NCBI GenBank assembly: GCA_003574685.1
Contig: QOCQ01000019.1
Coordinates: forward strand, 54,310 to 118,309
Direction: 5' to 3'
DNA length: 64,000 nucleotides
Source: Rhodospirillaceae bacterium SYSU D60007
Lineage (GTDB): Bacteria; Pseudomonadota; Alphaproteobacteria; Reyranellales; Reyranellaceae
Part shown: piece after piece, positions 33,134 to 40,718 of the stretch
Numbering within the stretch: the stretch's first letter is position 1
Layout: every line of letters begins with the position of its first letter
Notes under the pieces: generated by a model
Databases searched by the model: none
Told to the model about the DNA's origin: nothing
Seen by the model: the letters and a program-made list of their open reading frames with translations, nothing else
Translations under genes and position numbers: made by a program

Positions 33134-34244
33134 ACGAGAATGTTGTCCCGCTGCCGCCTGCATTCGGTTCGGCACGGATGTCACCGCCATGCGAACGCGC
33201 GATCGACCGGCAGATGGAGAGGCCGATACCCATTCCGGTGGGCTTCGTGCTGACGAAGGGGTGGAACAGCCGGGCTGCAACATCAGGCGCTATGCCGGGA
33301 CCGGTATCCGACACGCTGATCTCGACGGCATCGCTGCTGGCGATCGTACGCACGACGAGCTCCCGCAGCGGGCTTTCGGCCATGGCTTCGATGGCGTTGC
33401 GGATCAGGTTGACCAGGATCTGCTGGATCTGCACGCGGTCAATCGTCATCGCCGGCACGGCCGGATCGAGCTCCAGCCGGGTGCGAACGCCGAGCTGCTT
33501 GGCACCGATCAGGGCAAGCGCGCTCGCCTCCTCCACGATCTTGTTGATCGATTCGAGGCGACGTGTCGTGCGGCCCTTGCCCAGGAACTCCCGCAACTGG
33601 TGGATGATGGTGCCCGCCCGCTTGGCCTGGCTGGCCGCCCGATCAATCATCGCGGCAATTCTTTCCTTGCCGGCGTTAGCCTCCAGCAGATGCTGGGCGG
33701 TTCCGAGATAGGCCAGGGCCGCCGTCAGCGGCTGATTGAGCTCGTGCGCCAGGGTCGAGCCCATCTGCCCCATCTCGCCCAGCCGCGAGACATGCGCCAG
33801 CTCGGTCTGAAGCTCCTCCAGACGCCGTTCGGCGGCCTTGCGTTCGGTGAGGTCGCGGATGAAGCCCGTGAAAAGACGACCGCCCTGGTATTTCGCCTCG
33901 CCCACTGCCAGTTCCAGCGGGAAGGTCGTGCCGTCCTTGCGCAAGCCGGCAACGACACGGCCGATGCCGATGATCCGCTTCTCGCCCGTCCGAAGGTAGC
34001 GCCCCAGATAGCCGTCGTGCTCCTCGCGATAGGGCGAGGGCATGAGCATCTTGACGTTCCGGCCGATCACTTCGCCGGCGGTGTAGCCGAACATGCGCTC
34101 GGCGGCGGCGCTGAACGACTCGATGATCCCATGCTCATCGATGACGATGATGGCATCCGGCACCGTATCCAGGATGGACTGCAGCCGCGCGCTGGCATCG
34201 TCCGGCGGCGTCGGTGATGCAGCAGGTTTCTTCCCTTCCGACAT
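33102..34244 (-). CDS. fixL: FixL-type heme-PAS oxygen sensor histidine kinase
   Basis: 380 aa, soluble, with one PAS domain (residues 20-135), a HisKA/HATPase core and no membrane helices. Compared with Bradyrhizobium FixL, the heme ligand H200 matches H76 (REEHDGYL), R206 matches R82 and the ligand-sensing R220 matches R96 (IIGIGR); H214 is R90. So heme and O2 binding are likely. The phosphorylated His is H168 (LAHELNQPL), and N, G1 and G2 boxes ([29 protein letters not shown]) are intact. ATG 34244 follows GAGG. It lies directly after fixJ. Confidence 0.93.
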   Translation of the reverse strand: MSEGKKPAASPTPPDDASARLQSILDTVPDAIIVIDEHGIIESFSAAAERMFGYTAGEVIGRNVKMLMPSPYREEHDGYLGRYLRTGEKRIIGIGRVVAGLRKDGTTFPLELAVGEAKYQGGRLFTGFIRDLTERKAAERRLEELQTELAHVSRLGEMGQMGSTLAHELNQPLTAALAYLGTAQHLLEANAGKERIAAMIDRAASQAKRAGTIIHQLREFLGKGRTTRRLESINKIVEEASALALIGAKQLGVRTRLELDPAVPAMTIDRVQIQQILVNLIRNAIEAMAESPLRELVVRTIASSDAVEISVSDTGPGIAPDVAARLFHPFVSTKPTGMGIGLSICRSIARSHGGDIRAEPNAGGSGTTFSFTLPLAAAPG

Positions 34245-34249
34245 GGCCC

Positions 34250-34864
34250 TCAATCCGGCCTGACGCCGGCCAGCACGGCCATGCGCACCAGCTCCGGTAG
34301 GCTGTGAGCCTGCATCTTGTCCATCAGGCGTGCACGATAGATCTCGACCGTCCGTGGACTGATCTGCAACTGATGCGCGATCGCCTTGTTCGGCCGGCCT
34401 GCGACCAGGCCTGCCAGGACCTGCCGCTCGCGCAGGCTCAGCGAGGCAATCTTCGCCGCCTCGCTATCGCGCTCCGCCGCCCGGCGACGCTGCAGCTCGG
34501 ACTGTTCCAGGGCTCGGCGCACCGCCGCCAGCAGCGTCTCGCGGTCAAAGGGCTTCTCGATGAAGTCCACGGCGCCAGCCTTCATGGCCTCGACCGCCAT
34601 GGGCACATCGCCATGGCCGGTCATCATGACCACGGCAATGCCGGGACAGGTGGCCGCCACCCGTTTTTGCAGATCAAGACCGCTCATTTCGGGCATCTGG
34701 ACGTCGGCCAGCAGGCATCCCGCCCTGTCGGCCTCCGCCCAGTTCAGGAACTCGGAAGGTGAGGCGAAGCACCTGACGTCAAATCCGGACACGTCAAGCA
34801 GGGCCTGAAGTGACTCGCGAACCGCCTGCTCGTCATCGACCACGTAAACCTTTGCCGCTGCCAC
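34250..34864 (-). CDS. fixJ: FixJ-type response regulator
   Basis: About 204 aa. The receiver domain has VYVVDDE and the acceptor D54 in [19 protein letters not shown] and EKPFD hold the switch Thr and the Lys. The LuxR/GerE HTH is [20 protein letters not shown] and [11 protein letters not shown]. It is the partner of FixL and activates fixK-type genes under low oxygen. I prefer GTG 34864 ([11 protein letters not shown], 10 nt after GGAG) over GTG 34885. A perfect FNR/FixK box lies about 95 bp upstream. Confidence 0.94.
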   Translation of the reverse strand: MAAAKVYVVDDEQAVRESLQALLDVSGFDVRCFASPSEFLNWAEADRAGCLLADVQMPEMSGLDLQKRVAATCPGIAVVMMTGHGDVPMAVEAMKAGAVDFIEKPFDRETLLAAVRRALEQSELQRRRAAERDSEAAKIASLSLRERQVLAGLVAGRPNKAIAHQLQISPRTVEIYRARLMDKMQAHSLPELVRMAVLAGVRPD

Positions 34865-34956
34865 CGCCCCGTCTCCAGCCCGCACCGCCTGCCTGGACCC
34901 AGATTAGGCACTTCCGCGGCCGCGTTCCATGGCTGCGCCATGTGGCACCAGCGCGC

Positions 34957-34970
34957 GCTTGATCCGGATC
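34957..34970. promoter_or_regulatory. FNR/FixK box, perfect palindrome
   Basis: TTGATCCGGATCAA matches TTGAT-N4-ATCAA in all ten positions. It sits in the divergent region between fixJ and the APC permease gene, so it may serve one or both. Confidence 0.85.
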
Positions 34971-35015
34971 AAAGACACCCGTCAGGAAGTAACGTTCGTA
35001 TGTGAACGGATAGAC

Positions 35016-36302
35016 TTGTTGCAGCCCATCAACTTGCTCCCGCGCACCGCCCCCCGGCACCCTGCCGCTCACACGGCATCGCCTGACGGGGTGCCGCGCG
35101 CCAGCCTGCGCCGTGTCGTGAATCTGCCGGCGCTGGTCCTCTACGCCGTCGGTGTGTCCCTCGGTGCCGGGATTTTCGTGCTCGTCGGACGCATTGCGGG
35201 GCTGTCGGGGGCTCTTGCGCCGCTGACGTTCCTGACGGCAGGCGTGATCGTGGCGTTCACGGCCTTCAGCTTCGCCGAGCTTTCCTCGCGCCTGCCGCAT
35301 GCCGCCGGCGAGGCCGCCTATGTTCACGCCGCCTTCGGCCAGCGGACCCTGGCCCGCGTGGTGGGGCTGTCCGTGGCCATCGCGGGCACGATCTCGGCGG
35401 CGGCCATCGTCAACGGCTGCCGGGCCTACGTTCAGCAGCTCATCGCCGCCCCTGACTGGACAATAGAACTCGCCATCATAGCGGTGATGACCGCCATCGC
35501 CGTCTGGGGCGTGACGCAATCCATGATTGCCACCGGGCTTGTGACGATCCTGGAAGCGGGCACCCTGATCTGGATCGCCTCCGTGGCTCTGACGAGCGGC
35601 GTAACCCCCGAGCCGGCCATCGTTGCGACGGCGTCCTCCGAAGGCATCGCGGGCGTGTTTGCCGCATTGCTGCTGGCCATCTTCGCCTTCATCGGCTTCG
35701 AGAGCGCGGTCAACATGGCGGAGGAAGTCCGCCGTCCGACCCGGACCATCCCCCTTGCCCTGGTGGCAACGCTGGTGATTGTGGCCTCGCTCTACGCCCT
35801 GGTATCCGCCGCCGCACTGTCCGTGGCCAGTCCGGCCGCGCTGGCACAGGCCGATGCACCGCTGGCGCTGGTCTATCGCCTTGCGACGGGCAAGGAAGGC
35901 GCATTTCTTAACGGGCTGGCGGTCACGGCGACCATCAACGGCGTTCTGGCGCTGATCGTCATGGTGTCGCGCCTGCTGTTCGGCATGGCCGCGGACGGCT
36001 TCCTGCCGCCGGGTCTTGCCTGGGTGTGGCCGCGCACGCGCACCCCGCTCGTCGCTACGCTGGCCGCCTCGGCCACCGTGCTGCTGCTGGCCTTGCTCGC
36101 GCCGATTGAGCCCCTGGCGCGCGCCTCCTCGACGGTGCTGCTGCTGGTCTTTGTCGTGGTCAATGCTGCCCTGTTGAAGATCAAGCTGCGGCGGGAACCG
36201 GTCGGACCGGGCGTCTTCAGCGTCCCGGCATGGGTGCCGGCTGGCGGCGTGCTGTTCAGCCTCCTGCCCGTCGTCTGGGAGGCCCTGCGGCTGTTCCATT
36301 GA
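35016..36302 (+). CDS. APC-family amino-acid permease
   Basis: About 428 aa with 12 predicted membrane helices, a cytoplasmic-membrane amino-acid or amine carrier. VGVSLGAGIFVLVGRIAGL is the helix-1 substrate motif of the APC fold; FSFAELSSRLPHAAGEAAYV and FIGFESAVNMAEEVRRPTRT follow. The start is unclear: TTG 35016 and TTG 35019 follow GGA, GTG 35091 is another option, and no ATG is in frame at a suitable place. The FNR/FixK box at 34957 is about 50-125 bp upstream depending on the start. Confidence 0.85.
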   Translation: MLQPINLLPRTAPRHPAAHTASPDGVPRASLRRVVNLPALVLYAVGVSLGAGIFVLVGRIAGLSGALAPLTFLTAGVIVAFTAFSFAELSSRLPHAAGEAAYVHAAFGQRTLARVVGLSVAIAGTISAAAIVNGCRAYVQQLIAAPDWTIELAIIAVMTAIAVWGVTQSMIATGLVTILEAGTLIWIASVALTSGVTPEPAIVATASSEGIAGVFAALLLAIFAFIGFESAVNMAEEVRRPTRTIPLALVATLVIVASLYALVSAAALSVASPAALAQADAPLALVYRLATGKEGAFLNGLAVTATINGVLALIVMVSRLLFGMAADGFLPPGLAWVWPRTRTPLVATLAASATVLLLALLAPIEPLARASSTVLLLVFVVVNAALLKIKLRREPVGPGVFSVPAWVPAGGVLFSLLPVVWEALRLFH

Positions 36303-36512
36303 GACAGCCGCCGGGAGACACCTTGAGACAGATAGACGCGTGGACACGCGGACACGCACGCGGAGACAGCCGGAGACACGTAGAGACGGGCGGAGACACG
36401 GAGACAGGTGGAGACAGGTAGTACAGGTGTGGACAGGTAGACAGGTGTAGACAGGTAGACAACGAGAGACCGGCTTCGTTGAGACAGCCGGAGACAGGTC
36501 GAGACAGATAGA
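36303..36512. repeat. GAGACA/GACAGGT simple-sequence array
   Basis: About 210 bp made of degenerate short words: GGAGACA, GAGACAGG, GACAGGT and GGACAGGTAGACA. The words recur roughly 25 times at irregular 6-12-bp spacing. Purines dominate the plus strand. It starts immediately after the APC permease stop codon. No protein-like frame is seen; the minus-strand frame is Cys/Leu/Ser/Val repeats. The units are too short and too variable for a CRISPR array. Confidence 0.85.
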
Positions 36513-36548
36513 CATCGCATGCTTTTGTTGCCTTCGACTGCCGAATAC

Positions 36549-36653
36549 CGTCGTCCTGAGCGAAGCGAAGGACCTTGCGATCGTGCGACCCGTCACAATA
36601 GGACCGGTGAATCACCGAACCATCGCAAGGTCCTTCGCTTCGCTCAGGACGAC
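36549..36653. repeat. family B hairpin-pair repeat, copy 2
   Basis: Inverted ends CGTCGTCCTGAGCGAAGCGA and TCGCTTCGCTCAGGACGAC, as at 24467, with a shorter loop containing CCGGTGAATCACCGAACC. A related but different motif (CATCCCGAGCGCAGCGAGGA) follows at about 36683, with its complement near 36760. No gene is seen between 36303 and 36946. Confidence 0.88.
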
Positions 36654-36865
36654 AGCCAATCGTCAAATGTTCATCGGTCCCGTCATCCCGAGCGCAGCGA
36701 GGACCTCCCGCGAATGACGTACCGCGCTTCAAACGGGGAGATCCCTCGCTGCGTTCGGATGGCGGCCCCCTGGGACGAGACAACGGGAGCTCGCGGATCC
36801 ACGTGCATATCAGACTAGCATATTTCTTATGGAAAGACAAGCCGGGAAGGGAACCTTCTGCGCGG

Positions 36866-36879
36866 TTAATGCAGATCAA
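36866..36879 (+). promoter_or_regulatory. FNR/FixK-like box upstream of the stress-protein gene
   Basis: TTAATGCAGATCAA differs from TTGAT-N4-ATCAA at one position. Its centre is 74 bp before the ATG at 36947, compatible with a promoter using a -41.5 site. Confidence 0.65.
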
Positions 36880-36946
36880 GGCGGCTGTTGGGGGACGGGG
36901 CAAGGAATTGCTGTGATGGTTTGAATGGCGACAGGAGCACGCAGCC

Positions 36947-37807
36947 ATGGCCTATCGAGTGGTCCTGGTTCCCGTGATGGGGGATCCCGCTGAACCGCAC
37001 GCGCTGGATGTCACCCGCGCGATTGCCGGCATGATGCGCACGCACATCATCGGCATCCATGTGCGCCATCCCTTTCCGCCACCGCCATCGAGCGGCCTGC
37101 TCGATCCCGGATACGTCACGCCCGGCATGCTCGAGGCGATCGAGGAGAGCGACCGCATCGCCACGGCCGCGGCGCGCGACACGTTCCACAAGTGGCGTGA
37201 ATCGTCAGACATCGAGTGCGCAACATCGCCGCCCGCCACGGGCAGCACCACGGCAGAATGGCACGAGGTCAGGGGACCCGTGGCAGAGGAAATCGCCCGG
37301 CGGGCACGCACCGCGGACATTACGGTCATCGCGCGCTCCGGCCGGCAGCATGTGTTCAATGACGATCAGGCCTTGCACGGCGCGTTGTGGGAGTCCGGCC
37401 GGCCCGTCCTGCTGGTTCCCGGCGATAGTGCAACCAGCCTGTTCGACACGGTGCTCATAGCCTGGAACGACAGCCGCGAGTCGGCGCACGCCGTATCCTC
37501 CGCGTGGTCATTGATCAGCCGTGCCCGCCGGCTGGTCGTGTTCGTCGGCGGCGGGGACGATGCCCTGCGTCATTCGGCCGAGCGTCTTGTGGCACACCTG
37601 ACGTGGCGCGGCTATGCACCGGCCACGATCGCGAGCGATGCCTCACAGGAAACCGGTCCGGCGCTGCTCGCCATGGCGGAACGGGAAAAGGCCGGCCTGG
37701 TGATCATGGGTGCCTACAGCCACAGCCGGCTGCGGCACATGGTGTTCGGTGGCGCCACCAGCTTCATGCTGAGGAACGCGGGCGTTCCCGTTCTGATGGT
37801 GCACTGA
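36947..37807 (+). CDS. tandem universal stress protein (UspA family)
   Basis: 286 aa with two Usp folds. The first spans residues 1-145 (YRVVLVPVMGDPAEPHALDV; ITVIARSGRQ) and the second 155-286 (FDTVLIAWNDSRESAHAV; LVIMGAYSHSRLRHMVFGGA). The second has a G-x2-G-x9-GA/S-like ATP block in MGAYSHSR...FGGATS. Paired Usp proteins are common in FixK/FNR regulons. The ATG at 36947 follows AGGAG. The upstream box supports induction at low oxygen. Confidence 0.9.
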   Translation: MAYRVVLVPVMGDPAEPHALDVTRAIAGMMRTHIIGIHVRHPFPPPPSSGLLDPGYVTPGMLEAIEESDRIATAAARDTFHKWRESSDIECATSPPATGSTTAEWHEVRGPVAEEIARRARTADITVIARSGRQHVFNDDQALHGALWESGRPVLLVPGDSATSLFDTVLIAWNDSRESAHAVSSAWSLISRARRLVVFVGGGDDALRHSAERLVAHLTWRGYAPATIASDASQETGPALLAMAEREKAGLVIMGAYSHSRLRHMVFGGATSFMLRNAGVPVLMVH

Positions 37808-37814
37808 GGCGCCA

Positions 37815-38042
37815 TCACGGCCGCATGAAGCCGATCGGCTCGTCCTCGTCGAGGTTCTCGGCGGTGGCGATCAGTTCGGCGGCGATGTCGGACAGCGGCC
37901 TTCCTGATCCCTTGAAGATCCGGACCGCCTCCGACACCAGGTTGCGGGCCACGACGTCCTCCGGGATCGACAGCGCGGCCGCCTCGACAAGCGCGGCCTC
38001 GACATGTCCGGCGACCATGGCATAGGGACTCACCGGATTCAC
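37815..38042 (-). CDS. unknown small protein, coupled to CcoS-like gene
   Basis: 75 aa, unrecognised. The sequence is a helical, Ala/Val-rich stretch (GHVEAALVEAAALSIPEDVV) ending in the acidic ENLDEDEPIGFMRP. Start GTG 38042 overlaps the stop of the upstream gene as GTGA and follows GAGGAGAGG, so translational coupling is likely. It has no cysteine or membrane segment. The convergent universal stress gene ends only 8 bp beyond its stop. Confidence 0.7.
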   Translation of the reverse strand: MNPVSPYAMVAGHVEAALVEAAALSIPEDVVARNLVSEAVRIFKGSGRPLSDIAAELIATAENLDEDEPIGFMRP

Positions 38043-38215
38043 CTGCCTCTCCTCGCCCGCCTGCCGCGCCACATCGACGGCGGGGTTCCAACCAGCAAGC
38101 GCAAGCCGCCGCGGTCGGGGTCATCGAGCCCGGCACGCAATGCGCGCAGCAACGTAGCCAGCACCGCACCGCCCGCCAGGACCACCACCGGCAGCAGGAG
38201 GATCATGGCGTCCAT
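38039..38215 (-). CDS. ccoS: CcoS-like cbb3 oxidase assembly protein
   Basis: 58 aa. One N-terminal helix (MILLLPVVVLAGGAVLATLL) is followed by RALRAGLDDPDRGGLRLL, resembling the CcoS pattern W-x-RSGQ-x-DDxxG. The basic tail (MWRGRRARRGR) is not typical. CcoS helps assemble cytochrome cbb3 oxidase, but no ccoNOPQ genes occur in the window. ATG 38215 follows GGAAGGAAGGG. A box at 38270 lies about 60 bp upstream. Confidence 0.6.
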   Translation of the reverse strand: MDAMILLLPVVVLAGGAVLATLLRALRAGLDDPDRGGLRLLVGTPPSMWRGRRARRGR

Positions 38216-38269
38216 TGTGCCCTTCCTTCCCGTTTGCCGCAGGCTGCCACGCATGGGCGGTGCCGCGCC

Positions 38270-38283
38270 TTGCGCCAGATCAA
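38270..38283 (-). promoter_or_regulatory. degenerate FNR/FixK-like box before ccoS
   Basis: TTGCGCCAGATCAA matches one half-site (ATCAA) fully and the other in three of five positions. It lies between the nnrS stop (38286) and the ccoS ATG, with its centre about 62 bp upstream. Confidence 0.5.
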
Positions 38284-38285
38284 CG

Positions 38286-39506
38286 TCACCCCGGCCGGCT
38301 ATCGGCGCGCGGCAGCAGGACCATGGGTGCGATCACGGCGGCGAACAGGCCAAACGCGGCCGTCCACAGGATCCCGGCGCAGGTCAGCAGATGTGGCGCC
38401 AGTTCCTCGGCGAGAAGCACGCCGGCCAGACGGGCCACCACCGCCAGGGCCAGCAGCACATAGGCCACCACCATGGCGGGCGGCGCTTTCATGATGCGGC
38501 CGGTATGGCCCAGCGCCGCGCGCGACATCACGCCCATGATCATGGTGCCGATGGCCCCCATGGTGAGGATGTGCAACGCGGCAATGGGCGGCAGCACGCC
38601 GGCCGTCAGCGCAAGCCCGCGCGCCGCCAGGCCCAGCACCAGCCACGCGACGCCCGCATGCAGGATGAACAGGATCGGCGTGCGGATCGTGCTGGCGGTT
38701 CGCCAGCGCGCCAGCCGCACCGCCAGCACGACAGCGGCGCACAGACAGGCATAGCCGACGACAAGATGTCCGTCGCCGAATGCCAGATCGGCCACCGCCA
38801 CCACGGCCATCGACGCGATGCAGAGGCGTTCCAGCGCCGGCCATGGCGCAATGCCGGATGATCCCGGCCGGCTCACATGCAGGAAGGTCCCGGTGAACGC
38901 CGGCACGATACGGCCGCTGACCACCGTGATCATCAGGAGCAGGATGTCGAGCGCCAGGAACAGGCCGCGGCGGCCCTCATCGAGAACGCCGCCCGCTTCA
39001 AGATGCACCAGCGCATTGGCCACGGTCAGCAAGGCGATCAGCACGAAGAACACGTAGTTGCGCCGGTTGTTCGCCCTGATCACCGCCGGCGCCACCGCGC
39101 CGGCGAGCGCCGGCAAGAACAGGAGGTCAGCGGCCGCCACGATCTGCCAGGGCAGCGGGTCCATCAACCTCATGGCCGCCCGTCCCAGCAGCCACAGCGC
39201 CACCAGGACGCCCAGCCGCGCGCCGGCAACGGCAGGGGCCCCCGTCCAGTTGGGCACCCCCGTCAGCAGGAACCCGCCCAGCGCCGCAGCGGCGAAGCCA
39301 AACAGCATCTCATGCGCGTGCCATACGGCCACCGGCATGCGCTGCGGCGCGTCGCCAAATCCCTCCAGCCAGAACAGGTACACGGGAATGGCCAGGGCCG
39401 CGTAGAGCGCCGCCAGCAGGAAGAACGGCCGAAAGCCATAAGCCAGCAGCGCGAAGACAGAGGCCCGCGGTTGCGGCTCAGTGAGGTCCATGACGTTGGT
39501 GTGCAT
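38286..39506 (-). CDS. nnrS: NnrS-family membrane protein
   Basis: 406 aa, about 12 helices. The family start is FALLAYGFRPFFLLAALYAA, followed by WHAHEMLFGFAAAALGGFLL, NWTGAPAV and a late ALHILTMGAIGTMIMGVMSR. NnrS proteins are linked to NO and low-oxygen regulons (NNR/FNR/FixK) and to protection from nitrosative stress; the exact chemistry is not settled. Conserved His in WHAH and ALHI could bind metal or heme. The start ATG 39506 has only a weak ribosome site; 39491 is an alternative. A repeat lies directly upstream. Confidence 0.9.
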   Translation of the reverse strand: MHTNVMDLTEPQPRASVFALLAYGFRPFFLLAALYAALAIPVYLFWLEGFGDAPQRMPVAVWHAHEMLFGFAAAALGGFLLTGVPNWTGAPAVAGARLGVLVALWLLGRAAMRLMDPLPWQIVAAADLLFLPALAGAVAPAVIRANNRRNYVFFVLIALLTVANALVHLEAGGVLDEGRRGLFLALDILLLMITVVSGRIVPAFTGTFLHVSRPGSSGIAPWPALERLCIASMAVVAVADLAFGDGHLVVGYACLCAAVVLAVRLARWRTASTIRTPILFILHAGVAWLVLGLAARGLALTAGVLPPIAALHILTMGAIGTMIMGVMSRAALGHTGRIMKAPPAMVVAYVLLALAVVARLAGVLLAEELAPHLLTCAGILWTAAFGLFAAVIAPMVLLPRADSRPG

Positions 39507-39530
39507 GAGTGCCACGCTGCTGCCATCTTC

Positions 39531-39717
39531 CCTTCTCCCCGCGAAGGCGGGGAGAAGGTGCCCGAAGGGCGGATGAGGGGCTTTGTCTTTCAACAAACAA
39601 GACACTGGCTTGTCGGCACAACGCGACTGCCATGGTGGCATCGTAGTTGCCGCGGTGCCGTGAAGTCGCTCATCCGGCGCTGCGCGCCACCTTCTCCCCG
39701 CCTTCGCGGGGAGAAGG
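39531..39717. repeat. A-like hairpin-pair repeat with long interior
   Basis: Ends CCTTCTCCCCGCGAAGGCGG/GGAGAAGG and its inverted copy. Inside the ends, GCCCGAAGGGCGGATGAG on the left and CATCCGGCGCTGCGCGCCA on the right match the inner arms of family A. The interior is about 95 bp and not repeated elsewhere. The element fills most of the gap between nnrS and the hypothetical gene at 39839. Confidence 0.88.
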
Positions 39718-39838
39718 AAAATGCGCTGCGAGCTGTCCCCGTTACTGCACCAGAGGCGAGGTGGCGCTGCCAGGATGCGGATGTATTGCGAGACGGCCGT
39801 GCGCCACGCGGATGATCATCTGTTCCTGTTCGCGGTGT

Positions 39839-40252
39839 TCAGAACACGCTGGACATGAGCCCGGAGGGCCTCACGTGCGCTTTTGCGAAACTGCGGCGGC
39901 GTAGTGGGATGATGTCGGGCTGTACGGACGGCAGCCCATCAAGGCGGTCAACGGGCAGCCTGGTCCAGGCGGCATTCCACGACGGCATCCAGCAATGGAC
40001 CTGAACGGCGACGGCCGCCGCCGGCAATGCTGCGTCCTTGCCGCCGGCAACGGCGCGCAGGCCGAACGGCGCTGCCGACTGCTCGAGTTCGGCGTGTCCA
40101 TAGCTTCCCAGGCAACAGCCCGGCTCGCCCTTGTTTGTGATGTAAATCTCGGCCCGTTCGTCTTCCTCGACGAAGAGCATGGCGTTGCTGTCATGCCACA
40201 CATGGCCGACGCGCACGATGAATCCCGACTCCACCTGAAACTGTCTGGGCAT
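39839..40252 (-). CDS. hypothetical protein (137 aa)
   Basis: Not recognised. The N half is protein-like (GFIVRVGHVWHDSNAMLFVEE, YITNKGEPGCCLGSYG) and third codon positions are strongly G/C, as in the neighbours, which supports coding. The C-terminal part (RLPVDRLDGLPSVQPDIIPL) is less regular. ATG 40252 follows GGAGAGG about 11 nt upstream. An FNR/FixK-like box lies 230 bp upstream. It may belong to the low-oxygen cluster, but the leader would be long. Confidence 0.55.
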   Translation of the reverse strand: MPRQFQVESGFIVRVGHVWHDSNAMLFVEEDERAEIYITNKGEPGCCLGSYGHAELEQSAAPFGLRAVAGGKDAALPAAAVAVQVHCWMPSWNAAWTRLPVDRLDGLPSVQPDIIPLRRRSFAKAHVRPSGLMSSVF

Positions 40253-40480
40253 GGTATTGCGACCTCTCCATGATCCCGAAGTTTTTCCCCCACCGAAGCT
40301 TGTCCCTGCCACCTCCTGCCGCGAACACGCGCGCGATGAAGCGCGCCCGCCTGCCCTTTTCCTGGCGAGCGACCGTACGCCGCCGCTATCCTGTCCAGCA
40401 CGGTGCGATCGAGCATCCTCATTCGAAGCTCCGCCTGCTACAGAACCCGAGCACTCTAGAAGGTTATTGGTCCGGCCTGT

Positions 40481-40494
40481 TTGACGCAGATCAA
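40481..40494. promoter_or_regulatory. FNR/FixK-like box
   Basis: TTGACGCAGATCAA differs from TTGAT-N4-ATCAA at one position. It could act leftward on the gene at 39839 or rightward on a short transcript ending at 40563. Confidence 0.6.
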
Positions 40495-40537
40495 ACTGCG
40501 GCAAGGCGGCACGCTTCAGCCGTGCCACAAAGGGAAG

Positions 40538-40563
40538 GCCCGCAGCGGCAGGCGCGGGCTTTT
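40538..40563 (+). terminator. intrinsic terminator-like hairpin
   Basis: GCCCGC pairs with GCGGGC around a 10-base loop and is followed by TTTT. A second hairpin (GGCACG/CGTGCC) lies about 25 bases upstream. No plus-strand gene ends here, so it may end a small RNA. Confidence 0.6.
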
Positions 40564-40718
40564 GGCTTGACCTCTGCTGTTGCCTCTCCTACTATGAACA
40601 GGCACTCACTCACAATCTGTAGCTTATCCCGGCTTGGGTTCCACACGCAGGCGTAGTCGCGGCCAGTGACAAAACGCGCGGCGCGGCGAGCGGCGTCGCG
40701 CCATCGGGGGAGGCAACG

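Larger units (their letters stand above)
40253..40718. other. 466-bp gap with FNR-like box and hairpins
   Basis: Holds the box at 40481, a GC-rich hairpin pair ending in a T-run at 40538-40563, and the 27-base near-repeat at about 40593. Frames inside are not protein-like by codon position. It separates the low-oxygen cluster from the accessory patch. Confidence 0.6.

Noticed and set aside
33990..34060. Loss of the heme ligand in FixL
   Set aside because: At first the Arg in EKRIIGIGR seemed to replace the ligand, but that position is H214. The ligand equivalent H200 is conserved as H76.
36303..36512. CRISPR array in the GAGACA region
   Set aside because: Units are 6-12 bp and irregular, with no constant repeat and no spacers of equal length; no cas gene is near.
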